Shown in pieces: positions 35,453-44,987 of a DNA stretch of 64,000 nucleotides (within the stretch, counting starts at the first letter, position 1; each line of letters starts with the position of its first letter). Below the pieces are notes generated by a model that was not told the origin of the DNA, searched no databases, and worked only from the letters and a program-made list of their open reading frames with translations. Location: NCBI GenBank assembly GCA_045642205.1, contig JAZUIK010000181.1, positions 7,620 through 71,619 of the forward strand. Direction: 5' to 3'. A program made the position numbers and the translations under genes. This DNA comes from RUG760 sp045642205 (GTDB lineage Bacteria; Bacillota; Clostridia; Lachnospirales; Bianqueaceae).

Positions 35453-38059
35453 TTATTTCTGGGCGTTTTTCTTCTTAGCTCTCTGAGCCTCGATAGCAGC
35501 CTTAGTCGCTTCTTCGCGCTGTTTTCTCAAAGCTTCGCGGCGGGCCTGTTTCTCGGCTTCTTCCTGAGCTCTTCTTTCGTCTTCTTCTTTCTGCTTGGCA
35601 AGAAGGGCTTCCTGAGCAGCCTTATTCTTCTTATACAGTGCGGTGAACAGGAAGGACAGACCGATCATCAGGTAAAGGAAGGGGAAAACAAAGCACAGAA
35701 GCAGTGTCATACGGGAAGCGGTGGACTCATTGGCCATATGCAATGTTCCCATATTGTAGAGCTTGGAGGCAAGAGTCTCATGGACGGTACGACCGCCATT
35801 CAGGAAACTCATGATGCCGGAGAGGAAATTGACATTTCCGTTGCCGCTCAGATCACTGACTTCCTCTACGAGGAAACTGGCGGATGCGACCCAGACAATA
35901 CGGGTATCTCCATCCTGCAGGGCAGCTGCCAGTGCGAGAGGGCCATCCAGATCGCCCTCTTCTTTGTTCAAAGTGGTGGAGAGTGTTCCGGCAACCTTGG
36001 AATAACTCTCAGTGGAAGTCAAAAGCAGCGGTGCATTGGTTACGCCCTCCACGCCGGCCAGCAAGAGACCCTGAGAGTAAGAAAGTACGGGAGCAGTTCG
36101 AGAAGAGACCAGCTTCTGGGTAACTTCATGCTCCATGACATTGGGCTGGATCAGATAAGGTGCAGATGAATCGGCAGCGGTCTTGGAACTTTCCAGAACG
36201 ATTCCGGGAAGGAGCACGGCACCATAGCGGACCATCAAGGATTCCAGGTTGGTCAGACGAGGGGTGACAAAGGTTCCGTCAGCTTCCTGCTCTGTGGACT
36301 GGATACGAGTGGTCATCATCATGGCTCCACCGGCATTCAGATAAGAGAAGATGGCGTCTGCTTCACTGTCAGAAAGATCAGAAGCAGGTGCATTCAGGAT
36401 CAGGATACCACAATCATCAGGGATGGTCTCAAAGGAATCCAGTTCGATAATAGAGATATCTTCTCTCTGCAGGTAAGCGAGGAAATAGGGGGTCAGAGTT
36501 GCCTCTCCGTGGCCGGTGAGGAAGTACGCCTTGATAGCCTCATTTCCGTTGAAGTATTCCAATGCATGGTCGAATTCATCATCCAGCTTCATGACCAGGT
36601 CAGAGACTTTCATGCCGGAAACCTCTTTGGTCTCGTAGGCAAAAATGTTTTCATAGGGAATGAAACGGGTCAACTCGCCGGATTTGATCAACAGAGAATT
36701 GTTGTAGATCGCATCAACGACATACGTGGTCAGGAAGGAAACCTGATCCTTGACAGCGGGATTGGAACGGACCAGATGGATGCGAGGACTCATGGCCTCG
36801 TAGAAGGTCAGCACAGAACGGGTAGAAGTTTCTTCTTTTCCGTTCTGAACGATCCAGAAGATATCGATATCTTCGCTGATTGCTGCAACGTCTTCCTTGA
36901 GTTCCTTGGAAGGGGTGAAAAGGCCGGTGCCGGATACATCCGCAAGAAGCGCGGTGCCGGTAACCGTATGAAGGAGAATGTTGATCACAAGAGCACATCC
37001 CAATACGATAGCGGGAAGTACAACGGGATAGTTGCCAAAGACGGGCTGCTTTTCTTTGCGCTGAAGTGCGGCTTCTTCCTCTTCTTCGGTCAGTTTAGCG
37101 GGTGCTTCATAGTCGATACCGACCAGAGCAAGAACAAAAAGGATAGCAGCAACGGAGATAAAGTAGATCAGTGCACGCAGGTCCATCAAGCCGCCAAGGA
37201 AAGTATAAAAACGTTCGTAGATGGAGATCTTTGCAGCGAGGCGGCTGGCAAGATGGGCAAAGGACTCGCGGTTGAAAACGAAGAAGATAACCTGTACGAT
37301 CTCCAGGATCGCAGCGACCAAAAGTGCCAAGGTGGAATTTTTGGTTACCAGGTACAGGAATCCAAAGCAGATGGCGATCAGGGCGGTCAGAAGGAGCATA
37401 GCGCTGTAGGGCGTACCACAGAAGGAGACCATTGCCATAAGGTTATATCCAAGCACTAAGATCGCAGCGGTAATGATCAAAGTGAATAACTGATTCTTCT
37501 GTGTGGCAGCAGCACAAAGAGCCAGTGCCATGAAAGCACATCCCATAAGGAAGAATGCCAGAAGCTCAGAGAAGACGGCACCAAAGTTGATCAAACCGTA
37601 CGCAGTCAGGATGACAGGGTACAGTAAAGAGATCAGAAGAGGAATAAGCAGAGTCAGAAGAGACACAATATAAACAGCAGCGACGCGGCCTGAAGAAGTA
37701 ATGCCTTGTTCTTTATACCATGCAGCGTCTTTCTGATCTTTGATAGAAGGTGCCCAAAGGGTTCCCTTGAGAAGAGAGGAAAAAGGACTGCGGGAGTTGC
37801 TGATGCCTTCTTCTTCGGAATTGCTCTCGGAAAGAGGCTCAGCGTGCAGTCGGTTGTTCATCCAAAGAGCAGTCAGAGGAACAAGGACCAGCAGCGTCCA
37901 GGAAGAATAATGGATCGCATATTCAAAGTTGGAAAGAGTACCGCTGACACAGTAGGTCAGGGTATTGATACCGATCACGACCAATAATGCGGCTCCAAAG
38001 AGATAGGGAGCAATGCTGGAAAAGGCACTGCGAAGTTCTTTTTTAAGTGCGGTTAACAT
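35453..38059 (-). CDS. GldF/GldG-type ABC-2 permease fusion protein
   Basis: An 868-residue membrane protein. The N-terminal part (about 1-310) has six or more membrane helices of the ABC-2 permease type (it begins MLTALKKELRSAFSSIAPYL). The middle (about 350-770) matches the Gldg/IFT52-like extracytoplasmic domain (for example YFLTGHGEATLTPYF and LILNAPASDLSDSEADAI), then a last membrane helix near 790-810 and a charged coiled-coil tail rich in Glu/Lys/Arg/Ala. In Bacteroidetes GldF and GldG serve gliding; in Firmicutes the role is unknown, probably export or surface assembly. The usual ABC ATPase gene is not next to it: the upstream neighbour is maf. An ATPase must come from elsewhere. The ribosome site is about 12 bases from the ATG. 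Confidence 0.8.
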   Translation of the reverse strand: MLTALKKELRSAFSSIAPYLFGAALLVVIGINTLTYCVSGTLSNFEYAIHYSSWTLLVLVPLTALWMNNRLHAEPLSESNSEEEGISNSRSPFSSLLKGTLWAPSIKDQKDAAWYKEQGITSSGRVAAVYIVSLLTLLIPLLISLLYPVILTAYGLINFGAVFSELLAFFLMGCAFMALALCAAATQKNQLFTLIITAAILVLGYNLMAMVSFCGTPYSAMLLLTALIAICFGFLYLVTKNSTLALLVAAILEIVQVIFFVFNRESFAHLASRLAAKISIYERFYTFLGGLMDLRALIYFISVAAILFVLALVGIDYEAPAKLTEEEEEAALQRKEKQPVFGNYPVVLPAIVLGCALVINILLHTVTGTALLADVSGTGLFTPSKELKEDVAAISEDIDIFWIVQNGKEETSTRSVLTFYEAMSPRIHLVRSNPAVKDQVSFLTTYVVDAIYNNSLLIKSGELTRFIPYENIFAYETKEVSGMKVSDLVMKLDDEFDHALEYFNGNEAIKAYFLTGHGEATLTPYFLAYLQREDISIIELDSFETIPDDCGILILNAPASDLSDSEADAIFSYLNAGGAMMMTTRIQSTEQEADGTFVTPRLTNLESLMVRYGAVLLPGIVLESSKTAADSSAPYLIQPNVMEHEVTQKLVSSRTAPVLSYSQGLLLAGVEGVTNAPLLLTSTESYSKVAGTLSTTLNKEEGDLDGPLALAAALQDGDTRIVWVASASFLVEEVSDLSGNGNVNFLSGIMSFLNGGRTVHETLASKLYNMGTLHMANESTASRMTLLLCFVFPFLYLMIGLSFLFTALYKKNKAAQEALLAKQKEEDERRAQEEAEKQARREALRKQREEATKAAIEAQRAKKKNAQK

Positions 38060-38084
38060 AAAGTGTTAGATTCCTTTCTGATCA

Positions 38085-38663
38085 TCAGGCAAGAAATGTA
38101 TCGATCTCACGCTTCAGGCGGGAAACGGGAAGTCCCATAACGGTGTAATAATCTCCCTCGATCCCCTTGATCAGGAGAGATCCCTTTCCCTGGATGCCGT
38201 AAGCGCCAGCCTTGTCCATGGGCTCATTGGTTGCAATATAGGCTTCGATATCTTTGTCATTTAAGGGATAGAAATCGACAGCGGTCTTGACACGGAAGGA
38301 GTGGATCTTGTCGCCCATAGCCAGACAGCAGCCGGTGACAACGAAGTGTCTCTTGCCACTGAGTAAGCGAAGCATGTAGGCGGCATCGTCCTTGGAAGAA
38401 GGTTTGCCAAGGGTGATCCAGTTCCCGTTATCCTCTTCGGCAATGACAACGGTATCGGAACCGATGATCAGCGCTTTCGGATGTCTGGAGGCGATGTCAG
38501 CGGCCTTTGCCCTGGCAAGAAGTTCGGGCTCTTCCTCGGCGAGGATGTCAGAAGGAAGAACCAGTTCATCTTCGACGGAAGAAGGTTCGGTGGAAAATTC
38601 GGGGAAGATAAAAGAAAGTAACTCTTTTCTTCTGGGAGAAGCGGACGCAAGGATAATATCCAT
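38085..38663 (-). CDS. maf: Maf-type nucleoside triphosphate pyrophosphatase
   Basis: A 192-residue protein with the family start ILASASPRRKELL at residues 4-16, then IIGSDTVV near 66 and the KPSSKDDAAYML stretch near 87. Maf proteins hydrolyse non-canonical or pyrimidine NTPs and are linked to septum control. It precedes the ABC-2 fusion gene by 25 bases and probably shares its transcript. Confidence 0.93.
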   Translation of the reverse strand: MDIILASASPRRKELLSFIFPEFSTEPSSVEDELVLPSDILAEEEPELLARAKAADIASRHPKALIIGSDTVVIAEEDNGNWITLGKPSSKDDAAYMLRLLSGKRHFVVTGCCLAMGDKIHSFRVKTAVDFYPLNDKDIEAYIATNEPMDKAGAYGIQGKGSLLIKGIEGDYYTVMGLPVSRLKREIDTFLA

Positions 38664-39137
38664 AGGACACCTCTTATCTATATATAATGTAGTTTTTTAT
38701 ATAACAGGCTAATGTTACCACAAGCAGAAATACCTAGCAAGAAGGCTTTTGGAAGTTCACAAATCCTTCACGGAAGAATACTAGATATATGGTGCAAGGA
38801 ATAAGGTAAAAACACAATATATTGTGCGTGGTGGTCGCGTAAAGACCGTCACAAATAAATGGAAATATGGGTGTTTGTAACAATTTGTAACAACTTTACC
38901 GGATGCGGGTGTGAGGGGGGGAGTCCGCTAAAATAAAGGGTTATGCACAGATGTTGACAACTTTGTGGATTGTGTGTATAATAACAAAAGTGTTACAAAT
39001 ATTACAAACACGAAGTCACAAAGAAGACAAAGAATTAACGGAATCTTGTGGTTTTGTGGTGTCTGCAAACACTATATATAGTGGTAAATGCGAAGGCAAC
39101 TCAAGATCACCGATAAACCGCGACAAAGGAAGAGATT
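38664..39137. promoter_or_regulatory. 474-base regulatory region between maf and the SleB-like gene
   Basis: No gene is supported here. It holds two perfect 14-bp AT-rich palindromes, CACAATATATTGTG (38812-38825) and CACTATATATAGTG (39070-39083), a direct repeat TGTAAC at 38875 and 38885 (10-base period), and inverse copies GTTACA at 38992 and ATTACA at 39001 (9-base period) on the other side of the promoter. The two-box layout recalls OmpR-family sites such as WalR, although the spacing differs from the WalR consensus (11-base period). Confidence 0.5.
38954..38982 (+). promoter_or_regulatory. Promoter of the SleB-like hydrolase
   Basis: Perfect TTGACA (38954-38959) and TATAAT (38977-38982) with a 17-base spacer. 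It gives a leader of about 150 bases. Confidence 0.85.
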
Positions 39138-40088
39138 ATGATCACCAGAAGAAGACGCAGACGTTATATGTTCCTGACGATGGTTCTGGCTTTCCTGACG
39201 GGTGCGGGTTCCTTCTTTATTACATTGGAGCCTGCTGCGTCGGAAGATTCACAGCTCATTGATCTTTGGAACGATAGCTTTTTTTACGATGAATCTCAGG
39301 AAGTGATGGAAGTCCGAGTACTGAGTGCAGAACCGAGTATGGTTTTCTCCACCTGCGACGGAGAGATGCGTATAGCGGAGTTCTGTGTGGAAGAGGTTGC
39401 TGCTGCGGAAGTAGTTGCGGCCATTGAGAACCTGGATCAGGAGATCAGTAAGATCGGCGGATCCAAAGCCGAGGGTAAAACTGTCGAGAAGGCGGAAGAA
39501 GAGGAAGAGTTACTTGAAGAAGAGACCTATGACGAAGAGCAGGTCTACTACGAAGAACCTTCATATGTCGAGCCTTCATATGACGAACCAAAGTGGGAAG
39601 AAGAAAGTTCTGAGGTGAAGGAAGAGGTTCCTTCCCAAAGTACTGTACAGGAAGAAGTAACTCAGCCTGTCGAAACACAGGAAGAGGAGAAGGCTAAGGA
39701 GCCTGCAGAAGAGCCTGCAGCACCTGCGCCGCAGACCCCTGCCGTACAATATTCCGATCTGGACTATCTGGCAGCTATCTGTCAGATTGAAGCCGGATAC
39801 AATTACGAGGGCTGTCTGGCTGTTGCCAATGCGGTACTCAACCGACTGAAAGCCGGATATGCAGATTCTATTTACGGCGTTATCTATGCACCTTATCAGT
39901 TTGCGACCGATGCAATGGATTATTATCTGCAAAACGGAACCGGTGAAGATGCAAGAAGAGCTGCTGAGGATGCGATGAACGGTATCAACAACCTTGGTGA
40001 TTTCCGTAACTTTAACGGAACCTACTGGTTGGATCCTGCGACTTTAGATGTTCCTTATGTCGTCATCGGCGGTAATTGTTTTTATTAA
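39138..40088 (+). CDS. SleB-type cell wall hydrolase with acidic stalk
   Basis: A 316-residue protein: basic N-terminus (MITRRRRRRY), signal or membrane segment at about 11-30, an Asp/Ser-containing region, an Ala/Glu-rich stretch, then a Glu/Pro/Tyr/Val-rich stalk (about 110-210, with repeats like EEPSYVEPSYDEP), and a C-terminal Hydrolase_2 domain (212-316: LAAICQIEAGYNYEGCLAVANAVLNR). The Glu in QIEAG is the likely catalytic acid. Family members cut peptidoglycan during spore germination or growth; this one need not be spore related. Strong promoter and AAAGGAAG site. Confidence 0.85.
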   Translation: MITRRRRRRYMFLTMVLAFLTGAGSFFITLEPAASEDSQLIDLWNDSFFYDESQEVMEVRVLSAEPSMVFSTCDGEMRIAEFCVEEVAAAEVVAAIENLDQEISKIGGSKAEGKTVEKAEEEEELLEEETYDEEQVYYEEPSYVEPSYDEPKWEEESSEVKEEVPSQSTVQEEVTQPVETQEEEKAKEPAEEPAAPAPQTPAVQYSDLDYLAAICQIEAGYNYEGCLAVANAVLNRLKAGYADSIYGVIYAPYQFATDAMDYYLQNGTGEDARRAAEDAMNGINNLGDFRNFNGTYWLDPATLDVPYVVIGGNCFY

Positions 40089-40142
40089 GTTTCTCCGCAC
40101 ATGTGCTGTCACACTCACCAATTGACCGATAGTACATGTTTT

Positions 40143-40196
40143 GCCCCTGGGCCTTTCCAGCGTCTACCGGAAAGGAACGGGGGCTTTTCTTTTCAT
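40143..40196 (+). terminator. Terminator of the SleB-like gene
   Basis: Long stem with GCCCC/GGGGGC outer and CCTTTCC/GGAAAGG inner pairs, followed by TTTTCTTTT. Confidence 0.85.
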
Positions 40197-40224
40197 TGCG
40201 ATAAGGCTAAGGCTGCGATATAAT
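40196..40224 (+). promoter_or_regulatory. Promoter of pcp-peptidase operon
   Basis: TTGCGA (40196-40201) and TATAAT (40219-40224), spacer 17, right after the preceding terminator. Confidence 0.65.
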
Positions 40225-40314
40225 TAGTAAGATTTACATTTCCTGAAAGGGATACAGTGAACAGAAGGTTGGCTGTCCCTGACTGGGTCCATTGAGTTTA
40301 AGGAGAAGTAGTCG

Positions 40315-40926
40315 ATGAAGGTACTCATGACCGGCTTTCAGCCCTTTGGTGGTGAAAGCATGAATCCTGCCTATGAGGCAGTGAAAAAGCTTCCCGATCA
40401 GATCGGTAGCTTTGAGATCGTAAAACGAGAGATCCCCGTTGTGTTCGGGGAGGGAGCCGACTGCGTGCTCGCAGCGGTGAAAGAAGAAAAACCTGACTGG
40501 GTCATCTGCGTCGGACAGGCCGGAGGACGTAAGGGAATCACTCCGGAGAGAGTCGCCATCAATCTGCAGGACGGACGGATTCCGGATAATGCAGGAAACC
40601 AGCCCGTGGATGAGCCTATCCGTGAAGGCGGAGATACGGCATATTTTACACTGCTTCCCGTAAAGAAAATGGTAGAGGCAATGAAGAATGCAGGACTCGA
40701 GGCCTCTGTTTCCTATTCCGCAGGAACTTATGTGTGCAACGATGTCTTCTATCGTTTGCTGGATGAGATCCATATGGCAATGCCTGGAGTGAAGGGTGGA
40801 TTTATCCATGTACCCTTCTGCAATGAACAGGTAGAGAATAAACCCGGTGTGCCGGCTATGTCTCTGGAAGATATTGCTCGAGGCCTGGAGATCTGTGTTA
40901 CCGTATTGGAACAGGAAGGAAATTAA
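40315..40926 (+). CDS. pcp: Pyroglutamyl-peptidase I
   Basis: This 203-residue C15 cysteine peptidase removes N-terminal pyroglutamate from peptides in the cytoplasm. The catalytic triad is visible: E78 in ITPERVAIN, C141 in GTYVCN and H165 in GGFIHVPF, and TGFQPFGGESMNP forms the conserved N-terminus. The M14-type peptidase follows one base after the stop, so the two probably work together in peptide utilisation. Confidence 0.95.
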   Translation: MKVLMTGFQPFGGESMNPAYEAVKKLPDQIGSFEIVKREIPVVFGEGADCVLAAVKEEKPDWVICVGQAGGRKGITPERVAINLQDGRIPDNAGNQPVDEPIREGGDTAYFTLLPVKKMVEAMKNAGLEASVSYSAGTYVCNDVFYRLLDEIHMAMPGVKGGFIHVPFCNEQVENKPGVPAMSLEDIARGLEICVTVLEQEGN

Positions 40927-40927
40927 G

Positions 40928-42628
40928 ATGAAACTGACAGAAAAAGTAACATATGTCTATGACCATCTGATGGCATACGATGAGATCAGAGAGCGACTGG
41001 AAGGTTATGCTCAGAACTATCCCCAGTTTTGTAAATTGAATACGCTGGCTGTTACCCCTGAGGGACGTAAGGTCATGCTGTTGGAAGTTACGGATCTCTC
41101 AAAGGGCGGATTTGAAGATAAGCCCGCTTTTTATACCGAAGGCAATATCCATGCAGGAGAGATTACCGGTTGTATGACGGTCATGTATCTGCTGGATGTG
41201 ATCTTTTCCAATCTGGAAGATGAGAAGATCAAGGATCTTCTGGCCAACTACACGATCTATGCACTTCCCAGAGTATCTCCCGATGGATCTGAGTACTACC
41301 TGACTCATCCGGAAATGGTCCGCAGTGTGGACCGCATCTATCCTTACAGCGACGAGATGCCCGGTCTGGAGCCTGCCGATCTGGACGGAGATGGCGTTAT
41401 CCGTAAGATGCGTGTGAAGAGTCCTTTTGGTATCTGGAAGGAATCTCCTGAGGATCCTCGTGTTATGACCAAGCGTCTGCCGGATGAGACAGAGGGAACC
41501 TTCTACAATGTCTATTCCGAAGGAATCATCCGCGACTATGATGGTATCAATATTGTTGGAGCACCTCAGAAGCTGGGTAATGACTTTAACAGAAACTATC
41601 CTATCGGCTGGAAACCGGAGCATGAGCAGCATGGTGCAGGCAGCTATCCTCTGAGTAATGTGGAGACTAAGGCCAATGCTGATTTCCTTCTGTCCCGTTC
41701 CAACATCTGTGCAGTCATCGATATGCATACCATGGGTGGCCAGATCCTCTATACTCCCGGATTCAAGCCCGCCAAGGAAGCAGATCGTTTCGATATGGCA
41801 CTGTATAAGAAGCTGGGTCAGATGGGACATGAGGAGAACGGATACCCTGTTATCAATGTTTTTGACGAATATATGCCCGCCGGTGCACAGGCAACCTATG
41901 GCGGATTTGATGATTTCACTCACTTTGTCGTAGGTGTTCCTGCCTTCACGATCGAGTGCTGGGATCTGGATCCCAGAGCCGGTGTTCCCGTTCAGTTCCC
42001 GCCCAAGGCTGAGACCACGGATGAGGAACAGGAGCAGCATGCTCTGAAATATGTCAAGTGGATCGATGAGCATAACGATGGAGAGGGAATCAAGAACTGG
42101 ACAAAGTTTGAACATCCTCAGCTTGGCGAAGTGGAGATCGGTGGTATCGACTACAAGCATGTTGTACAGAATCCGCCTCCGAAGTATATTCCCCAGGAAC
42201 TGGAGAAGCATACCCGGTTTATGCTGCGTCTGATCAAGACATTCCCCAAAGTATCCTTTGATAAGGTACAGGTAAGCAACCTGGCAGGCGATGTCTATAA
42301 GATCGATGCGTATGTCATGAATACCGGATACATGCCCACCTATGTTTTCAAAGAAGGATTAAAGCTGAAGACTATGACACCTTTGAAGGTAGAACTGAAA
42401 GGTGAAATGGAACTGATCGAGGGTAAGGATAAGACTGAGATCGGACAGCTGGAGGGCTTCAGCGGTATCGGTGGTTATAATGGCGGACTGGGTGCCAGCT
42501 CATTCCAGAGAGCACCTCTGGAGAAAAAGGTGACCTGGATCGTTCGCTGCGAAAAGGGAACTCAGTTGGAGATTTCCGTGAGCGGTGCTAGAATCGGTCG
42601 AGTCAAGACCTGTGTCACAGTGGAGTGA
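40928..42628 (+). CDS. M14-family zinc carboxypeptidase-like protein
   Basis: A 566-residue protein. The M14 zinc pair is H75 and E78 in GNIHAGEITG, and the third ligand His is near residue 266 in AVIDMHTMGG. The C-terminal third (about 440-566) looks like a beta-sandwich accessory domain. There is no signal peptide, so action in the cytoplasm on peptides is likely. The start is ATG 40928 just after pcp; a longer frame lies inside pcp and is rejected. Specificity is unknown. Confidence 0.88.
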   Translation: MKLTEKVTYVYDHLMAYDEIRERLEGYAQNYPQFCKLNTLAVTPEGRKVMLLEVTDLSKGGFEDKPAFYTEGNIHAGEITGCMTVMYLLDVIFSNLEDEKIKDLLANYTIYALPRVSPDGSEYYLTHPEMVRSVDRIYPYSDEMPGLEPADLDGDGVIRKMRVKSPFGIWKESPEDPRVMTKRLPDETEGTFYNVYSEGIIRDYDGINIVGAPQKLGNDFNRNYPIGWKPEHEQHGAGSYPLSNVETKANADFLLSRSNICAVIDMHTMGGQILYTPGFKPAKEADRFDMALYKKLGQMGHEENGYPVINVFDEYMPAGAQATYGGFDDFTHFVVGVPAFTIECWDLDPRAGVPVQFPPKAETTDEEQEQHALKYVKWIDEHNDGEGIKNWTKFEHPQLGEVEIGGIDYKHVVQNPPPKYIPQELEKHTRFMLRLIKTFPKVSFDKVQVSNLAGDVYKIDAYVMNTGYMPTYVFKEGLKLKTMTPLKVELKGEMELIEGKDKTEIGQLEGFSGIGGYNGGLGASSFQRAPLEKKVTWIVRCEKGTQLEISVSGARIGRVKTCVTVE

Positions 42629-42638
42629 TCCGAGATAA

Positions 42639-43376
42639 ATGAATAAACAACAAAGAACGGGAGAGTTTGTCCAGGGCGTTAAAGATGGTCTGCCCATTGG
42701 TCTTGGCTACTTTCCCGTAGCTTTTACTCTGGGGATCATGGCCATCAGTCAGGGAATGAACTGGTGGGAAGCCACGATGATCTCCTTGTTTAACCTGACC
42801 TCAGCAGGTGAATTTGCGGGATTGACGATCATCGCTGCCGGGGGCAGTCTGATCGAGATGGCGATCAACCAGTTTGTTATCAATCTCCGCTATGCTCTCA
42901 TGTCGATTACTTTGTCTCAAAGAGTGGATGAGAGCGTCAGAGGCGGTTGGAGACTGCTGGCTGCCTATACGAATACCGATGAGATCTTTGCGCTTGGAAC
43001 GGCAAGAACAACACCCGTAACAAGATGGTACTGGGAAGGCTTGAGTACTTTGCCGGTCATCGGATGGACTTTGGGAACGACTTTTGGAGCGATCCTTGGC
43101 TCGGTGCTTCCCCAAAGACTCTTGGATGCGCTGGGTATTGCGATCTATGCCATGTTTATGGCGATCATTCTTCCGCAGGCAAGAAAAAGCAAAGCAGCAC
43201 TGTTTACTGTGGCACTGGGTGCACTGCTCAGCTGCTGTTTCTATTATCTCCCGTTTCTTTCCAAGGTACCTACGGGATTCAGTGTCATCATCTGTGCTGT
43301 CATAGCTGCTACAGTGGCAGCGATCCTGTTTCCTGTGAAAGATGTTTCCACTGAGGAAGAGGGAGGTGCCGCATGA
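42639..43376 (+). CDS. azlC: AzlC-type branched-chain amino acid exporter, large subunit
   Basis: A 245-residue membrane protein with about six to eight helices and the family opening GVKDGLPIGLGYFPVAFTLGI followed by an SAGEFAGL segment. With AzlD it forms an exporter for branched-chain amino acids and their analogues. The stop overlaps azlD by ATGA. A downstream partner in peptide utilisation is plausible because pcp and the M14 peptidase lie directly upstream. Confidence 0.92.
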   Translation: MNKQQRTGEFVQGVKDGLPIGLGYFPVAFTLGIMAISQGMNWWEATMISLFNLTSAGEFAGLTIIAAGGSLIEMAINQFVINLRYALMSITLSQRVDESVRGGWRLLAAYTNTDEIFALGTARTTPVTRWYWEGLSTLPVIGWTLGTTFGAILGSVLPQRLLDALGIAIYAMFMAIILPQARKSKAALFTVALGALLSCCFYYLPFLSKVPTGFSVIICAVIAATVAAILFPVKDVSTEEEGGAA

Positions 43377-43681
43377 CAAAACCTGGGTTTTTCCTCTACC
43401 TGCTGGTAATGGCAGGTGTGACGTATCTGGTCAGAGCGATTCCTCTGGTATTGATCAAGAAAAAGATCACGAATGTATTTCTCAGATCTTTCCTTGCCTA
43501 CATTCCCTGCGCAGTCTTGTCTGCCATGACTTTTCCGGGAATTCTGTACTGCACAGGTTCTATCTGGACAGCCCTGGCGGGTACGATCGGAGCCATGGTG
43601 CTTTCCTACATGGGGGCCAGTCTATCCGTTGTGGCACTGGTCAGTTGTGTGCTAGTCTTTGTTACGGGATTCATTATCTGA
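43373..43681 (+). CDS. azlD: AzlD-type branched-chain amino acid exporter, small subunit
   Basis: A 102-residue protein with three to four membrane helices, containing TYLVRAIPLVLIKKKI and the AYIPCAVLSAMTFPGIL segment of AzlD. It is translationally coupled to azlC. Confidence 0.92.
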   Translation: MTKPGFFLYLLVMAGVTYLVRAIPLVLIKKKITNVFLRSFLAYIPCAVLSAMTFPGILYCTGSIWTALAGTIGAMVLSYMGASLSVVALVSCVLVFVTGFII

Positions 43682-43710
43682 CGATATGAAAATAAAGGAG
43701 GAAGAGGAAC

Positions 43711-44334
43711 ATGAGAAAAATTAAACAAGAGTTCCTTTCGACTCCTTATCTGGAAGGAATCTCTGAGGTACGGATCCTTCGATCTTCCAGAAGAACGATC
43801 TCCGTCGAGATCAACCGAAAAGGTGAAGTCGTGGTAAGAACACCGGGCTTTCTCCCTGCTGAAGAGATCGGGCGGTTTTTATTCAGCCGAAAAGGGTGGA
43901 TCGAATCCCATATGGCACGCTACCGACAACGTATAGCAGCGGAGCGAGACTTGGGAGAAGATAAGCAAGAGACAGTAGAGTGGTCAGAAAAGGAACTTGT
44001 AGCGATACGCAAACAGGCTGCACCGGATCTGAAAGCCAGGGTGGATTACTGGGCAAAGATCCTGGGAGTTACCTATGGCACTGTATCGGTCCGTACCCAA
44101 AGGACCAGATGGGGAAGCTGTTCATCAAAGGGAAGTATTTCTTTGAACGCTTTACTGATCCTGCTGGATGAAGAATTACGGGATTACACGGTCGTACATG
44201 AACTGTGCCATAGGAAATATATGGACCATTCTGCTATGTTCTGGGCAGAGGTGGAAAAGGTGCTTCCTGAATACAGGAAGCTGAGAAAACGATTAAAGGA
44301 AGAAGGTGCGGCTTTGATCGCACGACTTCCGTAA
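43711..44334 (+). CDS. YgjP-like metallopeptidase-domain protein
   Basis: A 207-residue protein of the YgjP/DUF45 family. The zinc motif is HELCHRKYMDHS near residue 167, with TRWGSCSSKGSISLN just before it. These are small cytoplasmic relatives of gluzincin peptidases, and proteolysis is inferred from the motif only. A strong AGGAGG precedes the ATG. Confidence 0.88.
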   Translation: MRKIKQEFLSTPYLEGISEVRILRSSRRTISVEINRKGEVVVRTPGFLPAEEIGRFLFSRKGWIESHMARYRQRIAAERDLGEDKQETVEWSEKELVAIRKQAAPDLKARVDYWAKILGVTYGTVSVRTQRTRWGSCSSKGSISLNALLILLDEELRDYTVVHELCHRKYMDHSAMFWAEVEKVLPEYRKLRKRLKEEGAALIARLP

Positions 44335-44355
44335 ATATGATCAGGAGGTAAGACA

Positions 44356-44862
44356 ATGGCTGACGCGATGATACAGTGGTTTCAGCAGACTTTAGGAGGG
44401 GTGATCCCGGCTGAAGTGATCACATTTCTTATTTCGATGGTACCGATCCTTGAATTAAGAGGTGGAATGGTAGCCGCAAGATTGTTTGGTATTCCATATC
44501 TGAAAGCAGCATTGATCTGTGTATGTGGTAACCTGATCCCGATCCCCTTTGTGCTGTGGCTGATCACACCTATCTTTACCTGGTTAAAGAAAACGAAACT
44601 ATTCCGCCCTCTGGTAGAAAAGATCGAGAACGGAGCCATGGGAAAATCGGATCGTATACAGAATGCAGAGTTTATCGGTCTACTCCTGTTTGTCGGTATC
44701 CCGCTTCCGGGAACCGGCGCATGGACAGGCAGTCTGATCGCATCCATGTTAGGGGTTAAGTTTAAGAAAGCGATCGTTGCAGAGATCCTGGGATTGTTCC
44801 TGGCACTGGCGATCATGAGTGTGATCACTTATGTGATCCCTTATCTGGTATCTATTGCATAA
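44356..44862 (+). CDS. Small multidrug-export-type membrane protein (COG2426)
   Basis: A 168-residue membrane protein with four to five helices. MVPILELRGGMVAARLFGIP and GIPLPGTGAWTGSLIASMLG are the typical conserved stretches of this family. Despite the name, transport of drugs has little direct support; the function is open. It shares direction with the YgjP-like gene, 21 bases upstream. Confidence 0.85.
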   Translation: MADAMIQWFQQTLGGVIPAEVITFLISMVPILELRGGMVAARLFGIPYLKAALICVCGNLIPIPFVLWLITPIFTWLKKTKLFRPLVEKIENGAMGKSDRIQNAEFIGLLLFVGIPLPGTGAWTGSLIASMLGVKFKKAIVAEILGLFLALAIMSVITYVIPYLVSIA

Positions 44863-44913
44863 CATATGTAAGAAGACCTGCTGATCAGGCACATGGATAA
44901 CAATACATAGAAA

Positions 44914-44959
44914 AAGACCCGTTGAGCATCAATGATATTGAGCTCAACGGGTCTTCTTT
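44914..44959. terminator. Bidirectional terminator
   Basis: Perfect 14-bp stem AAGACCCGTTGAGC with complement, 14-base loop, T-rich on the plus strand and A-rich before it, between convergent genes. Confidence 0.9.
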
Positions 44960-44987
44960 TACTGTTTAGCAGTAGCTAGATCTTGGA

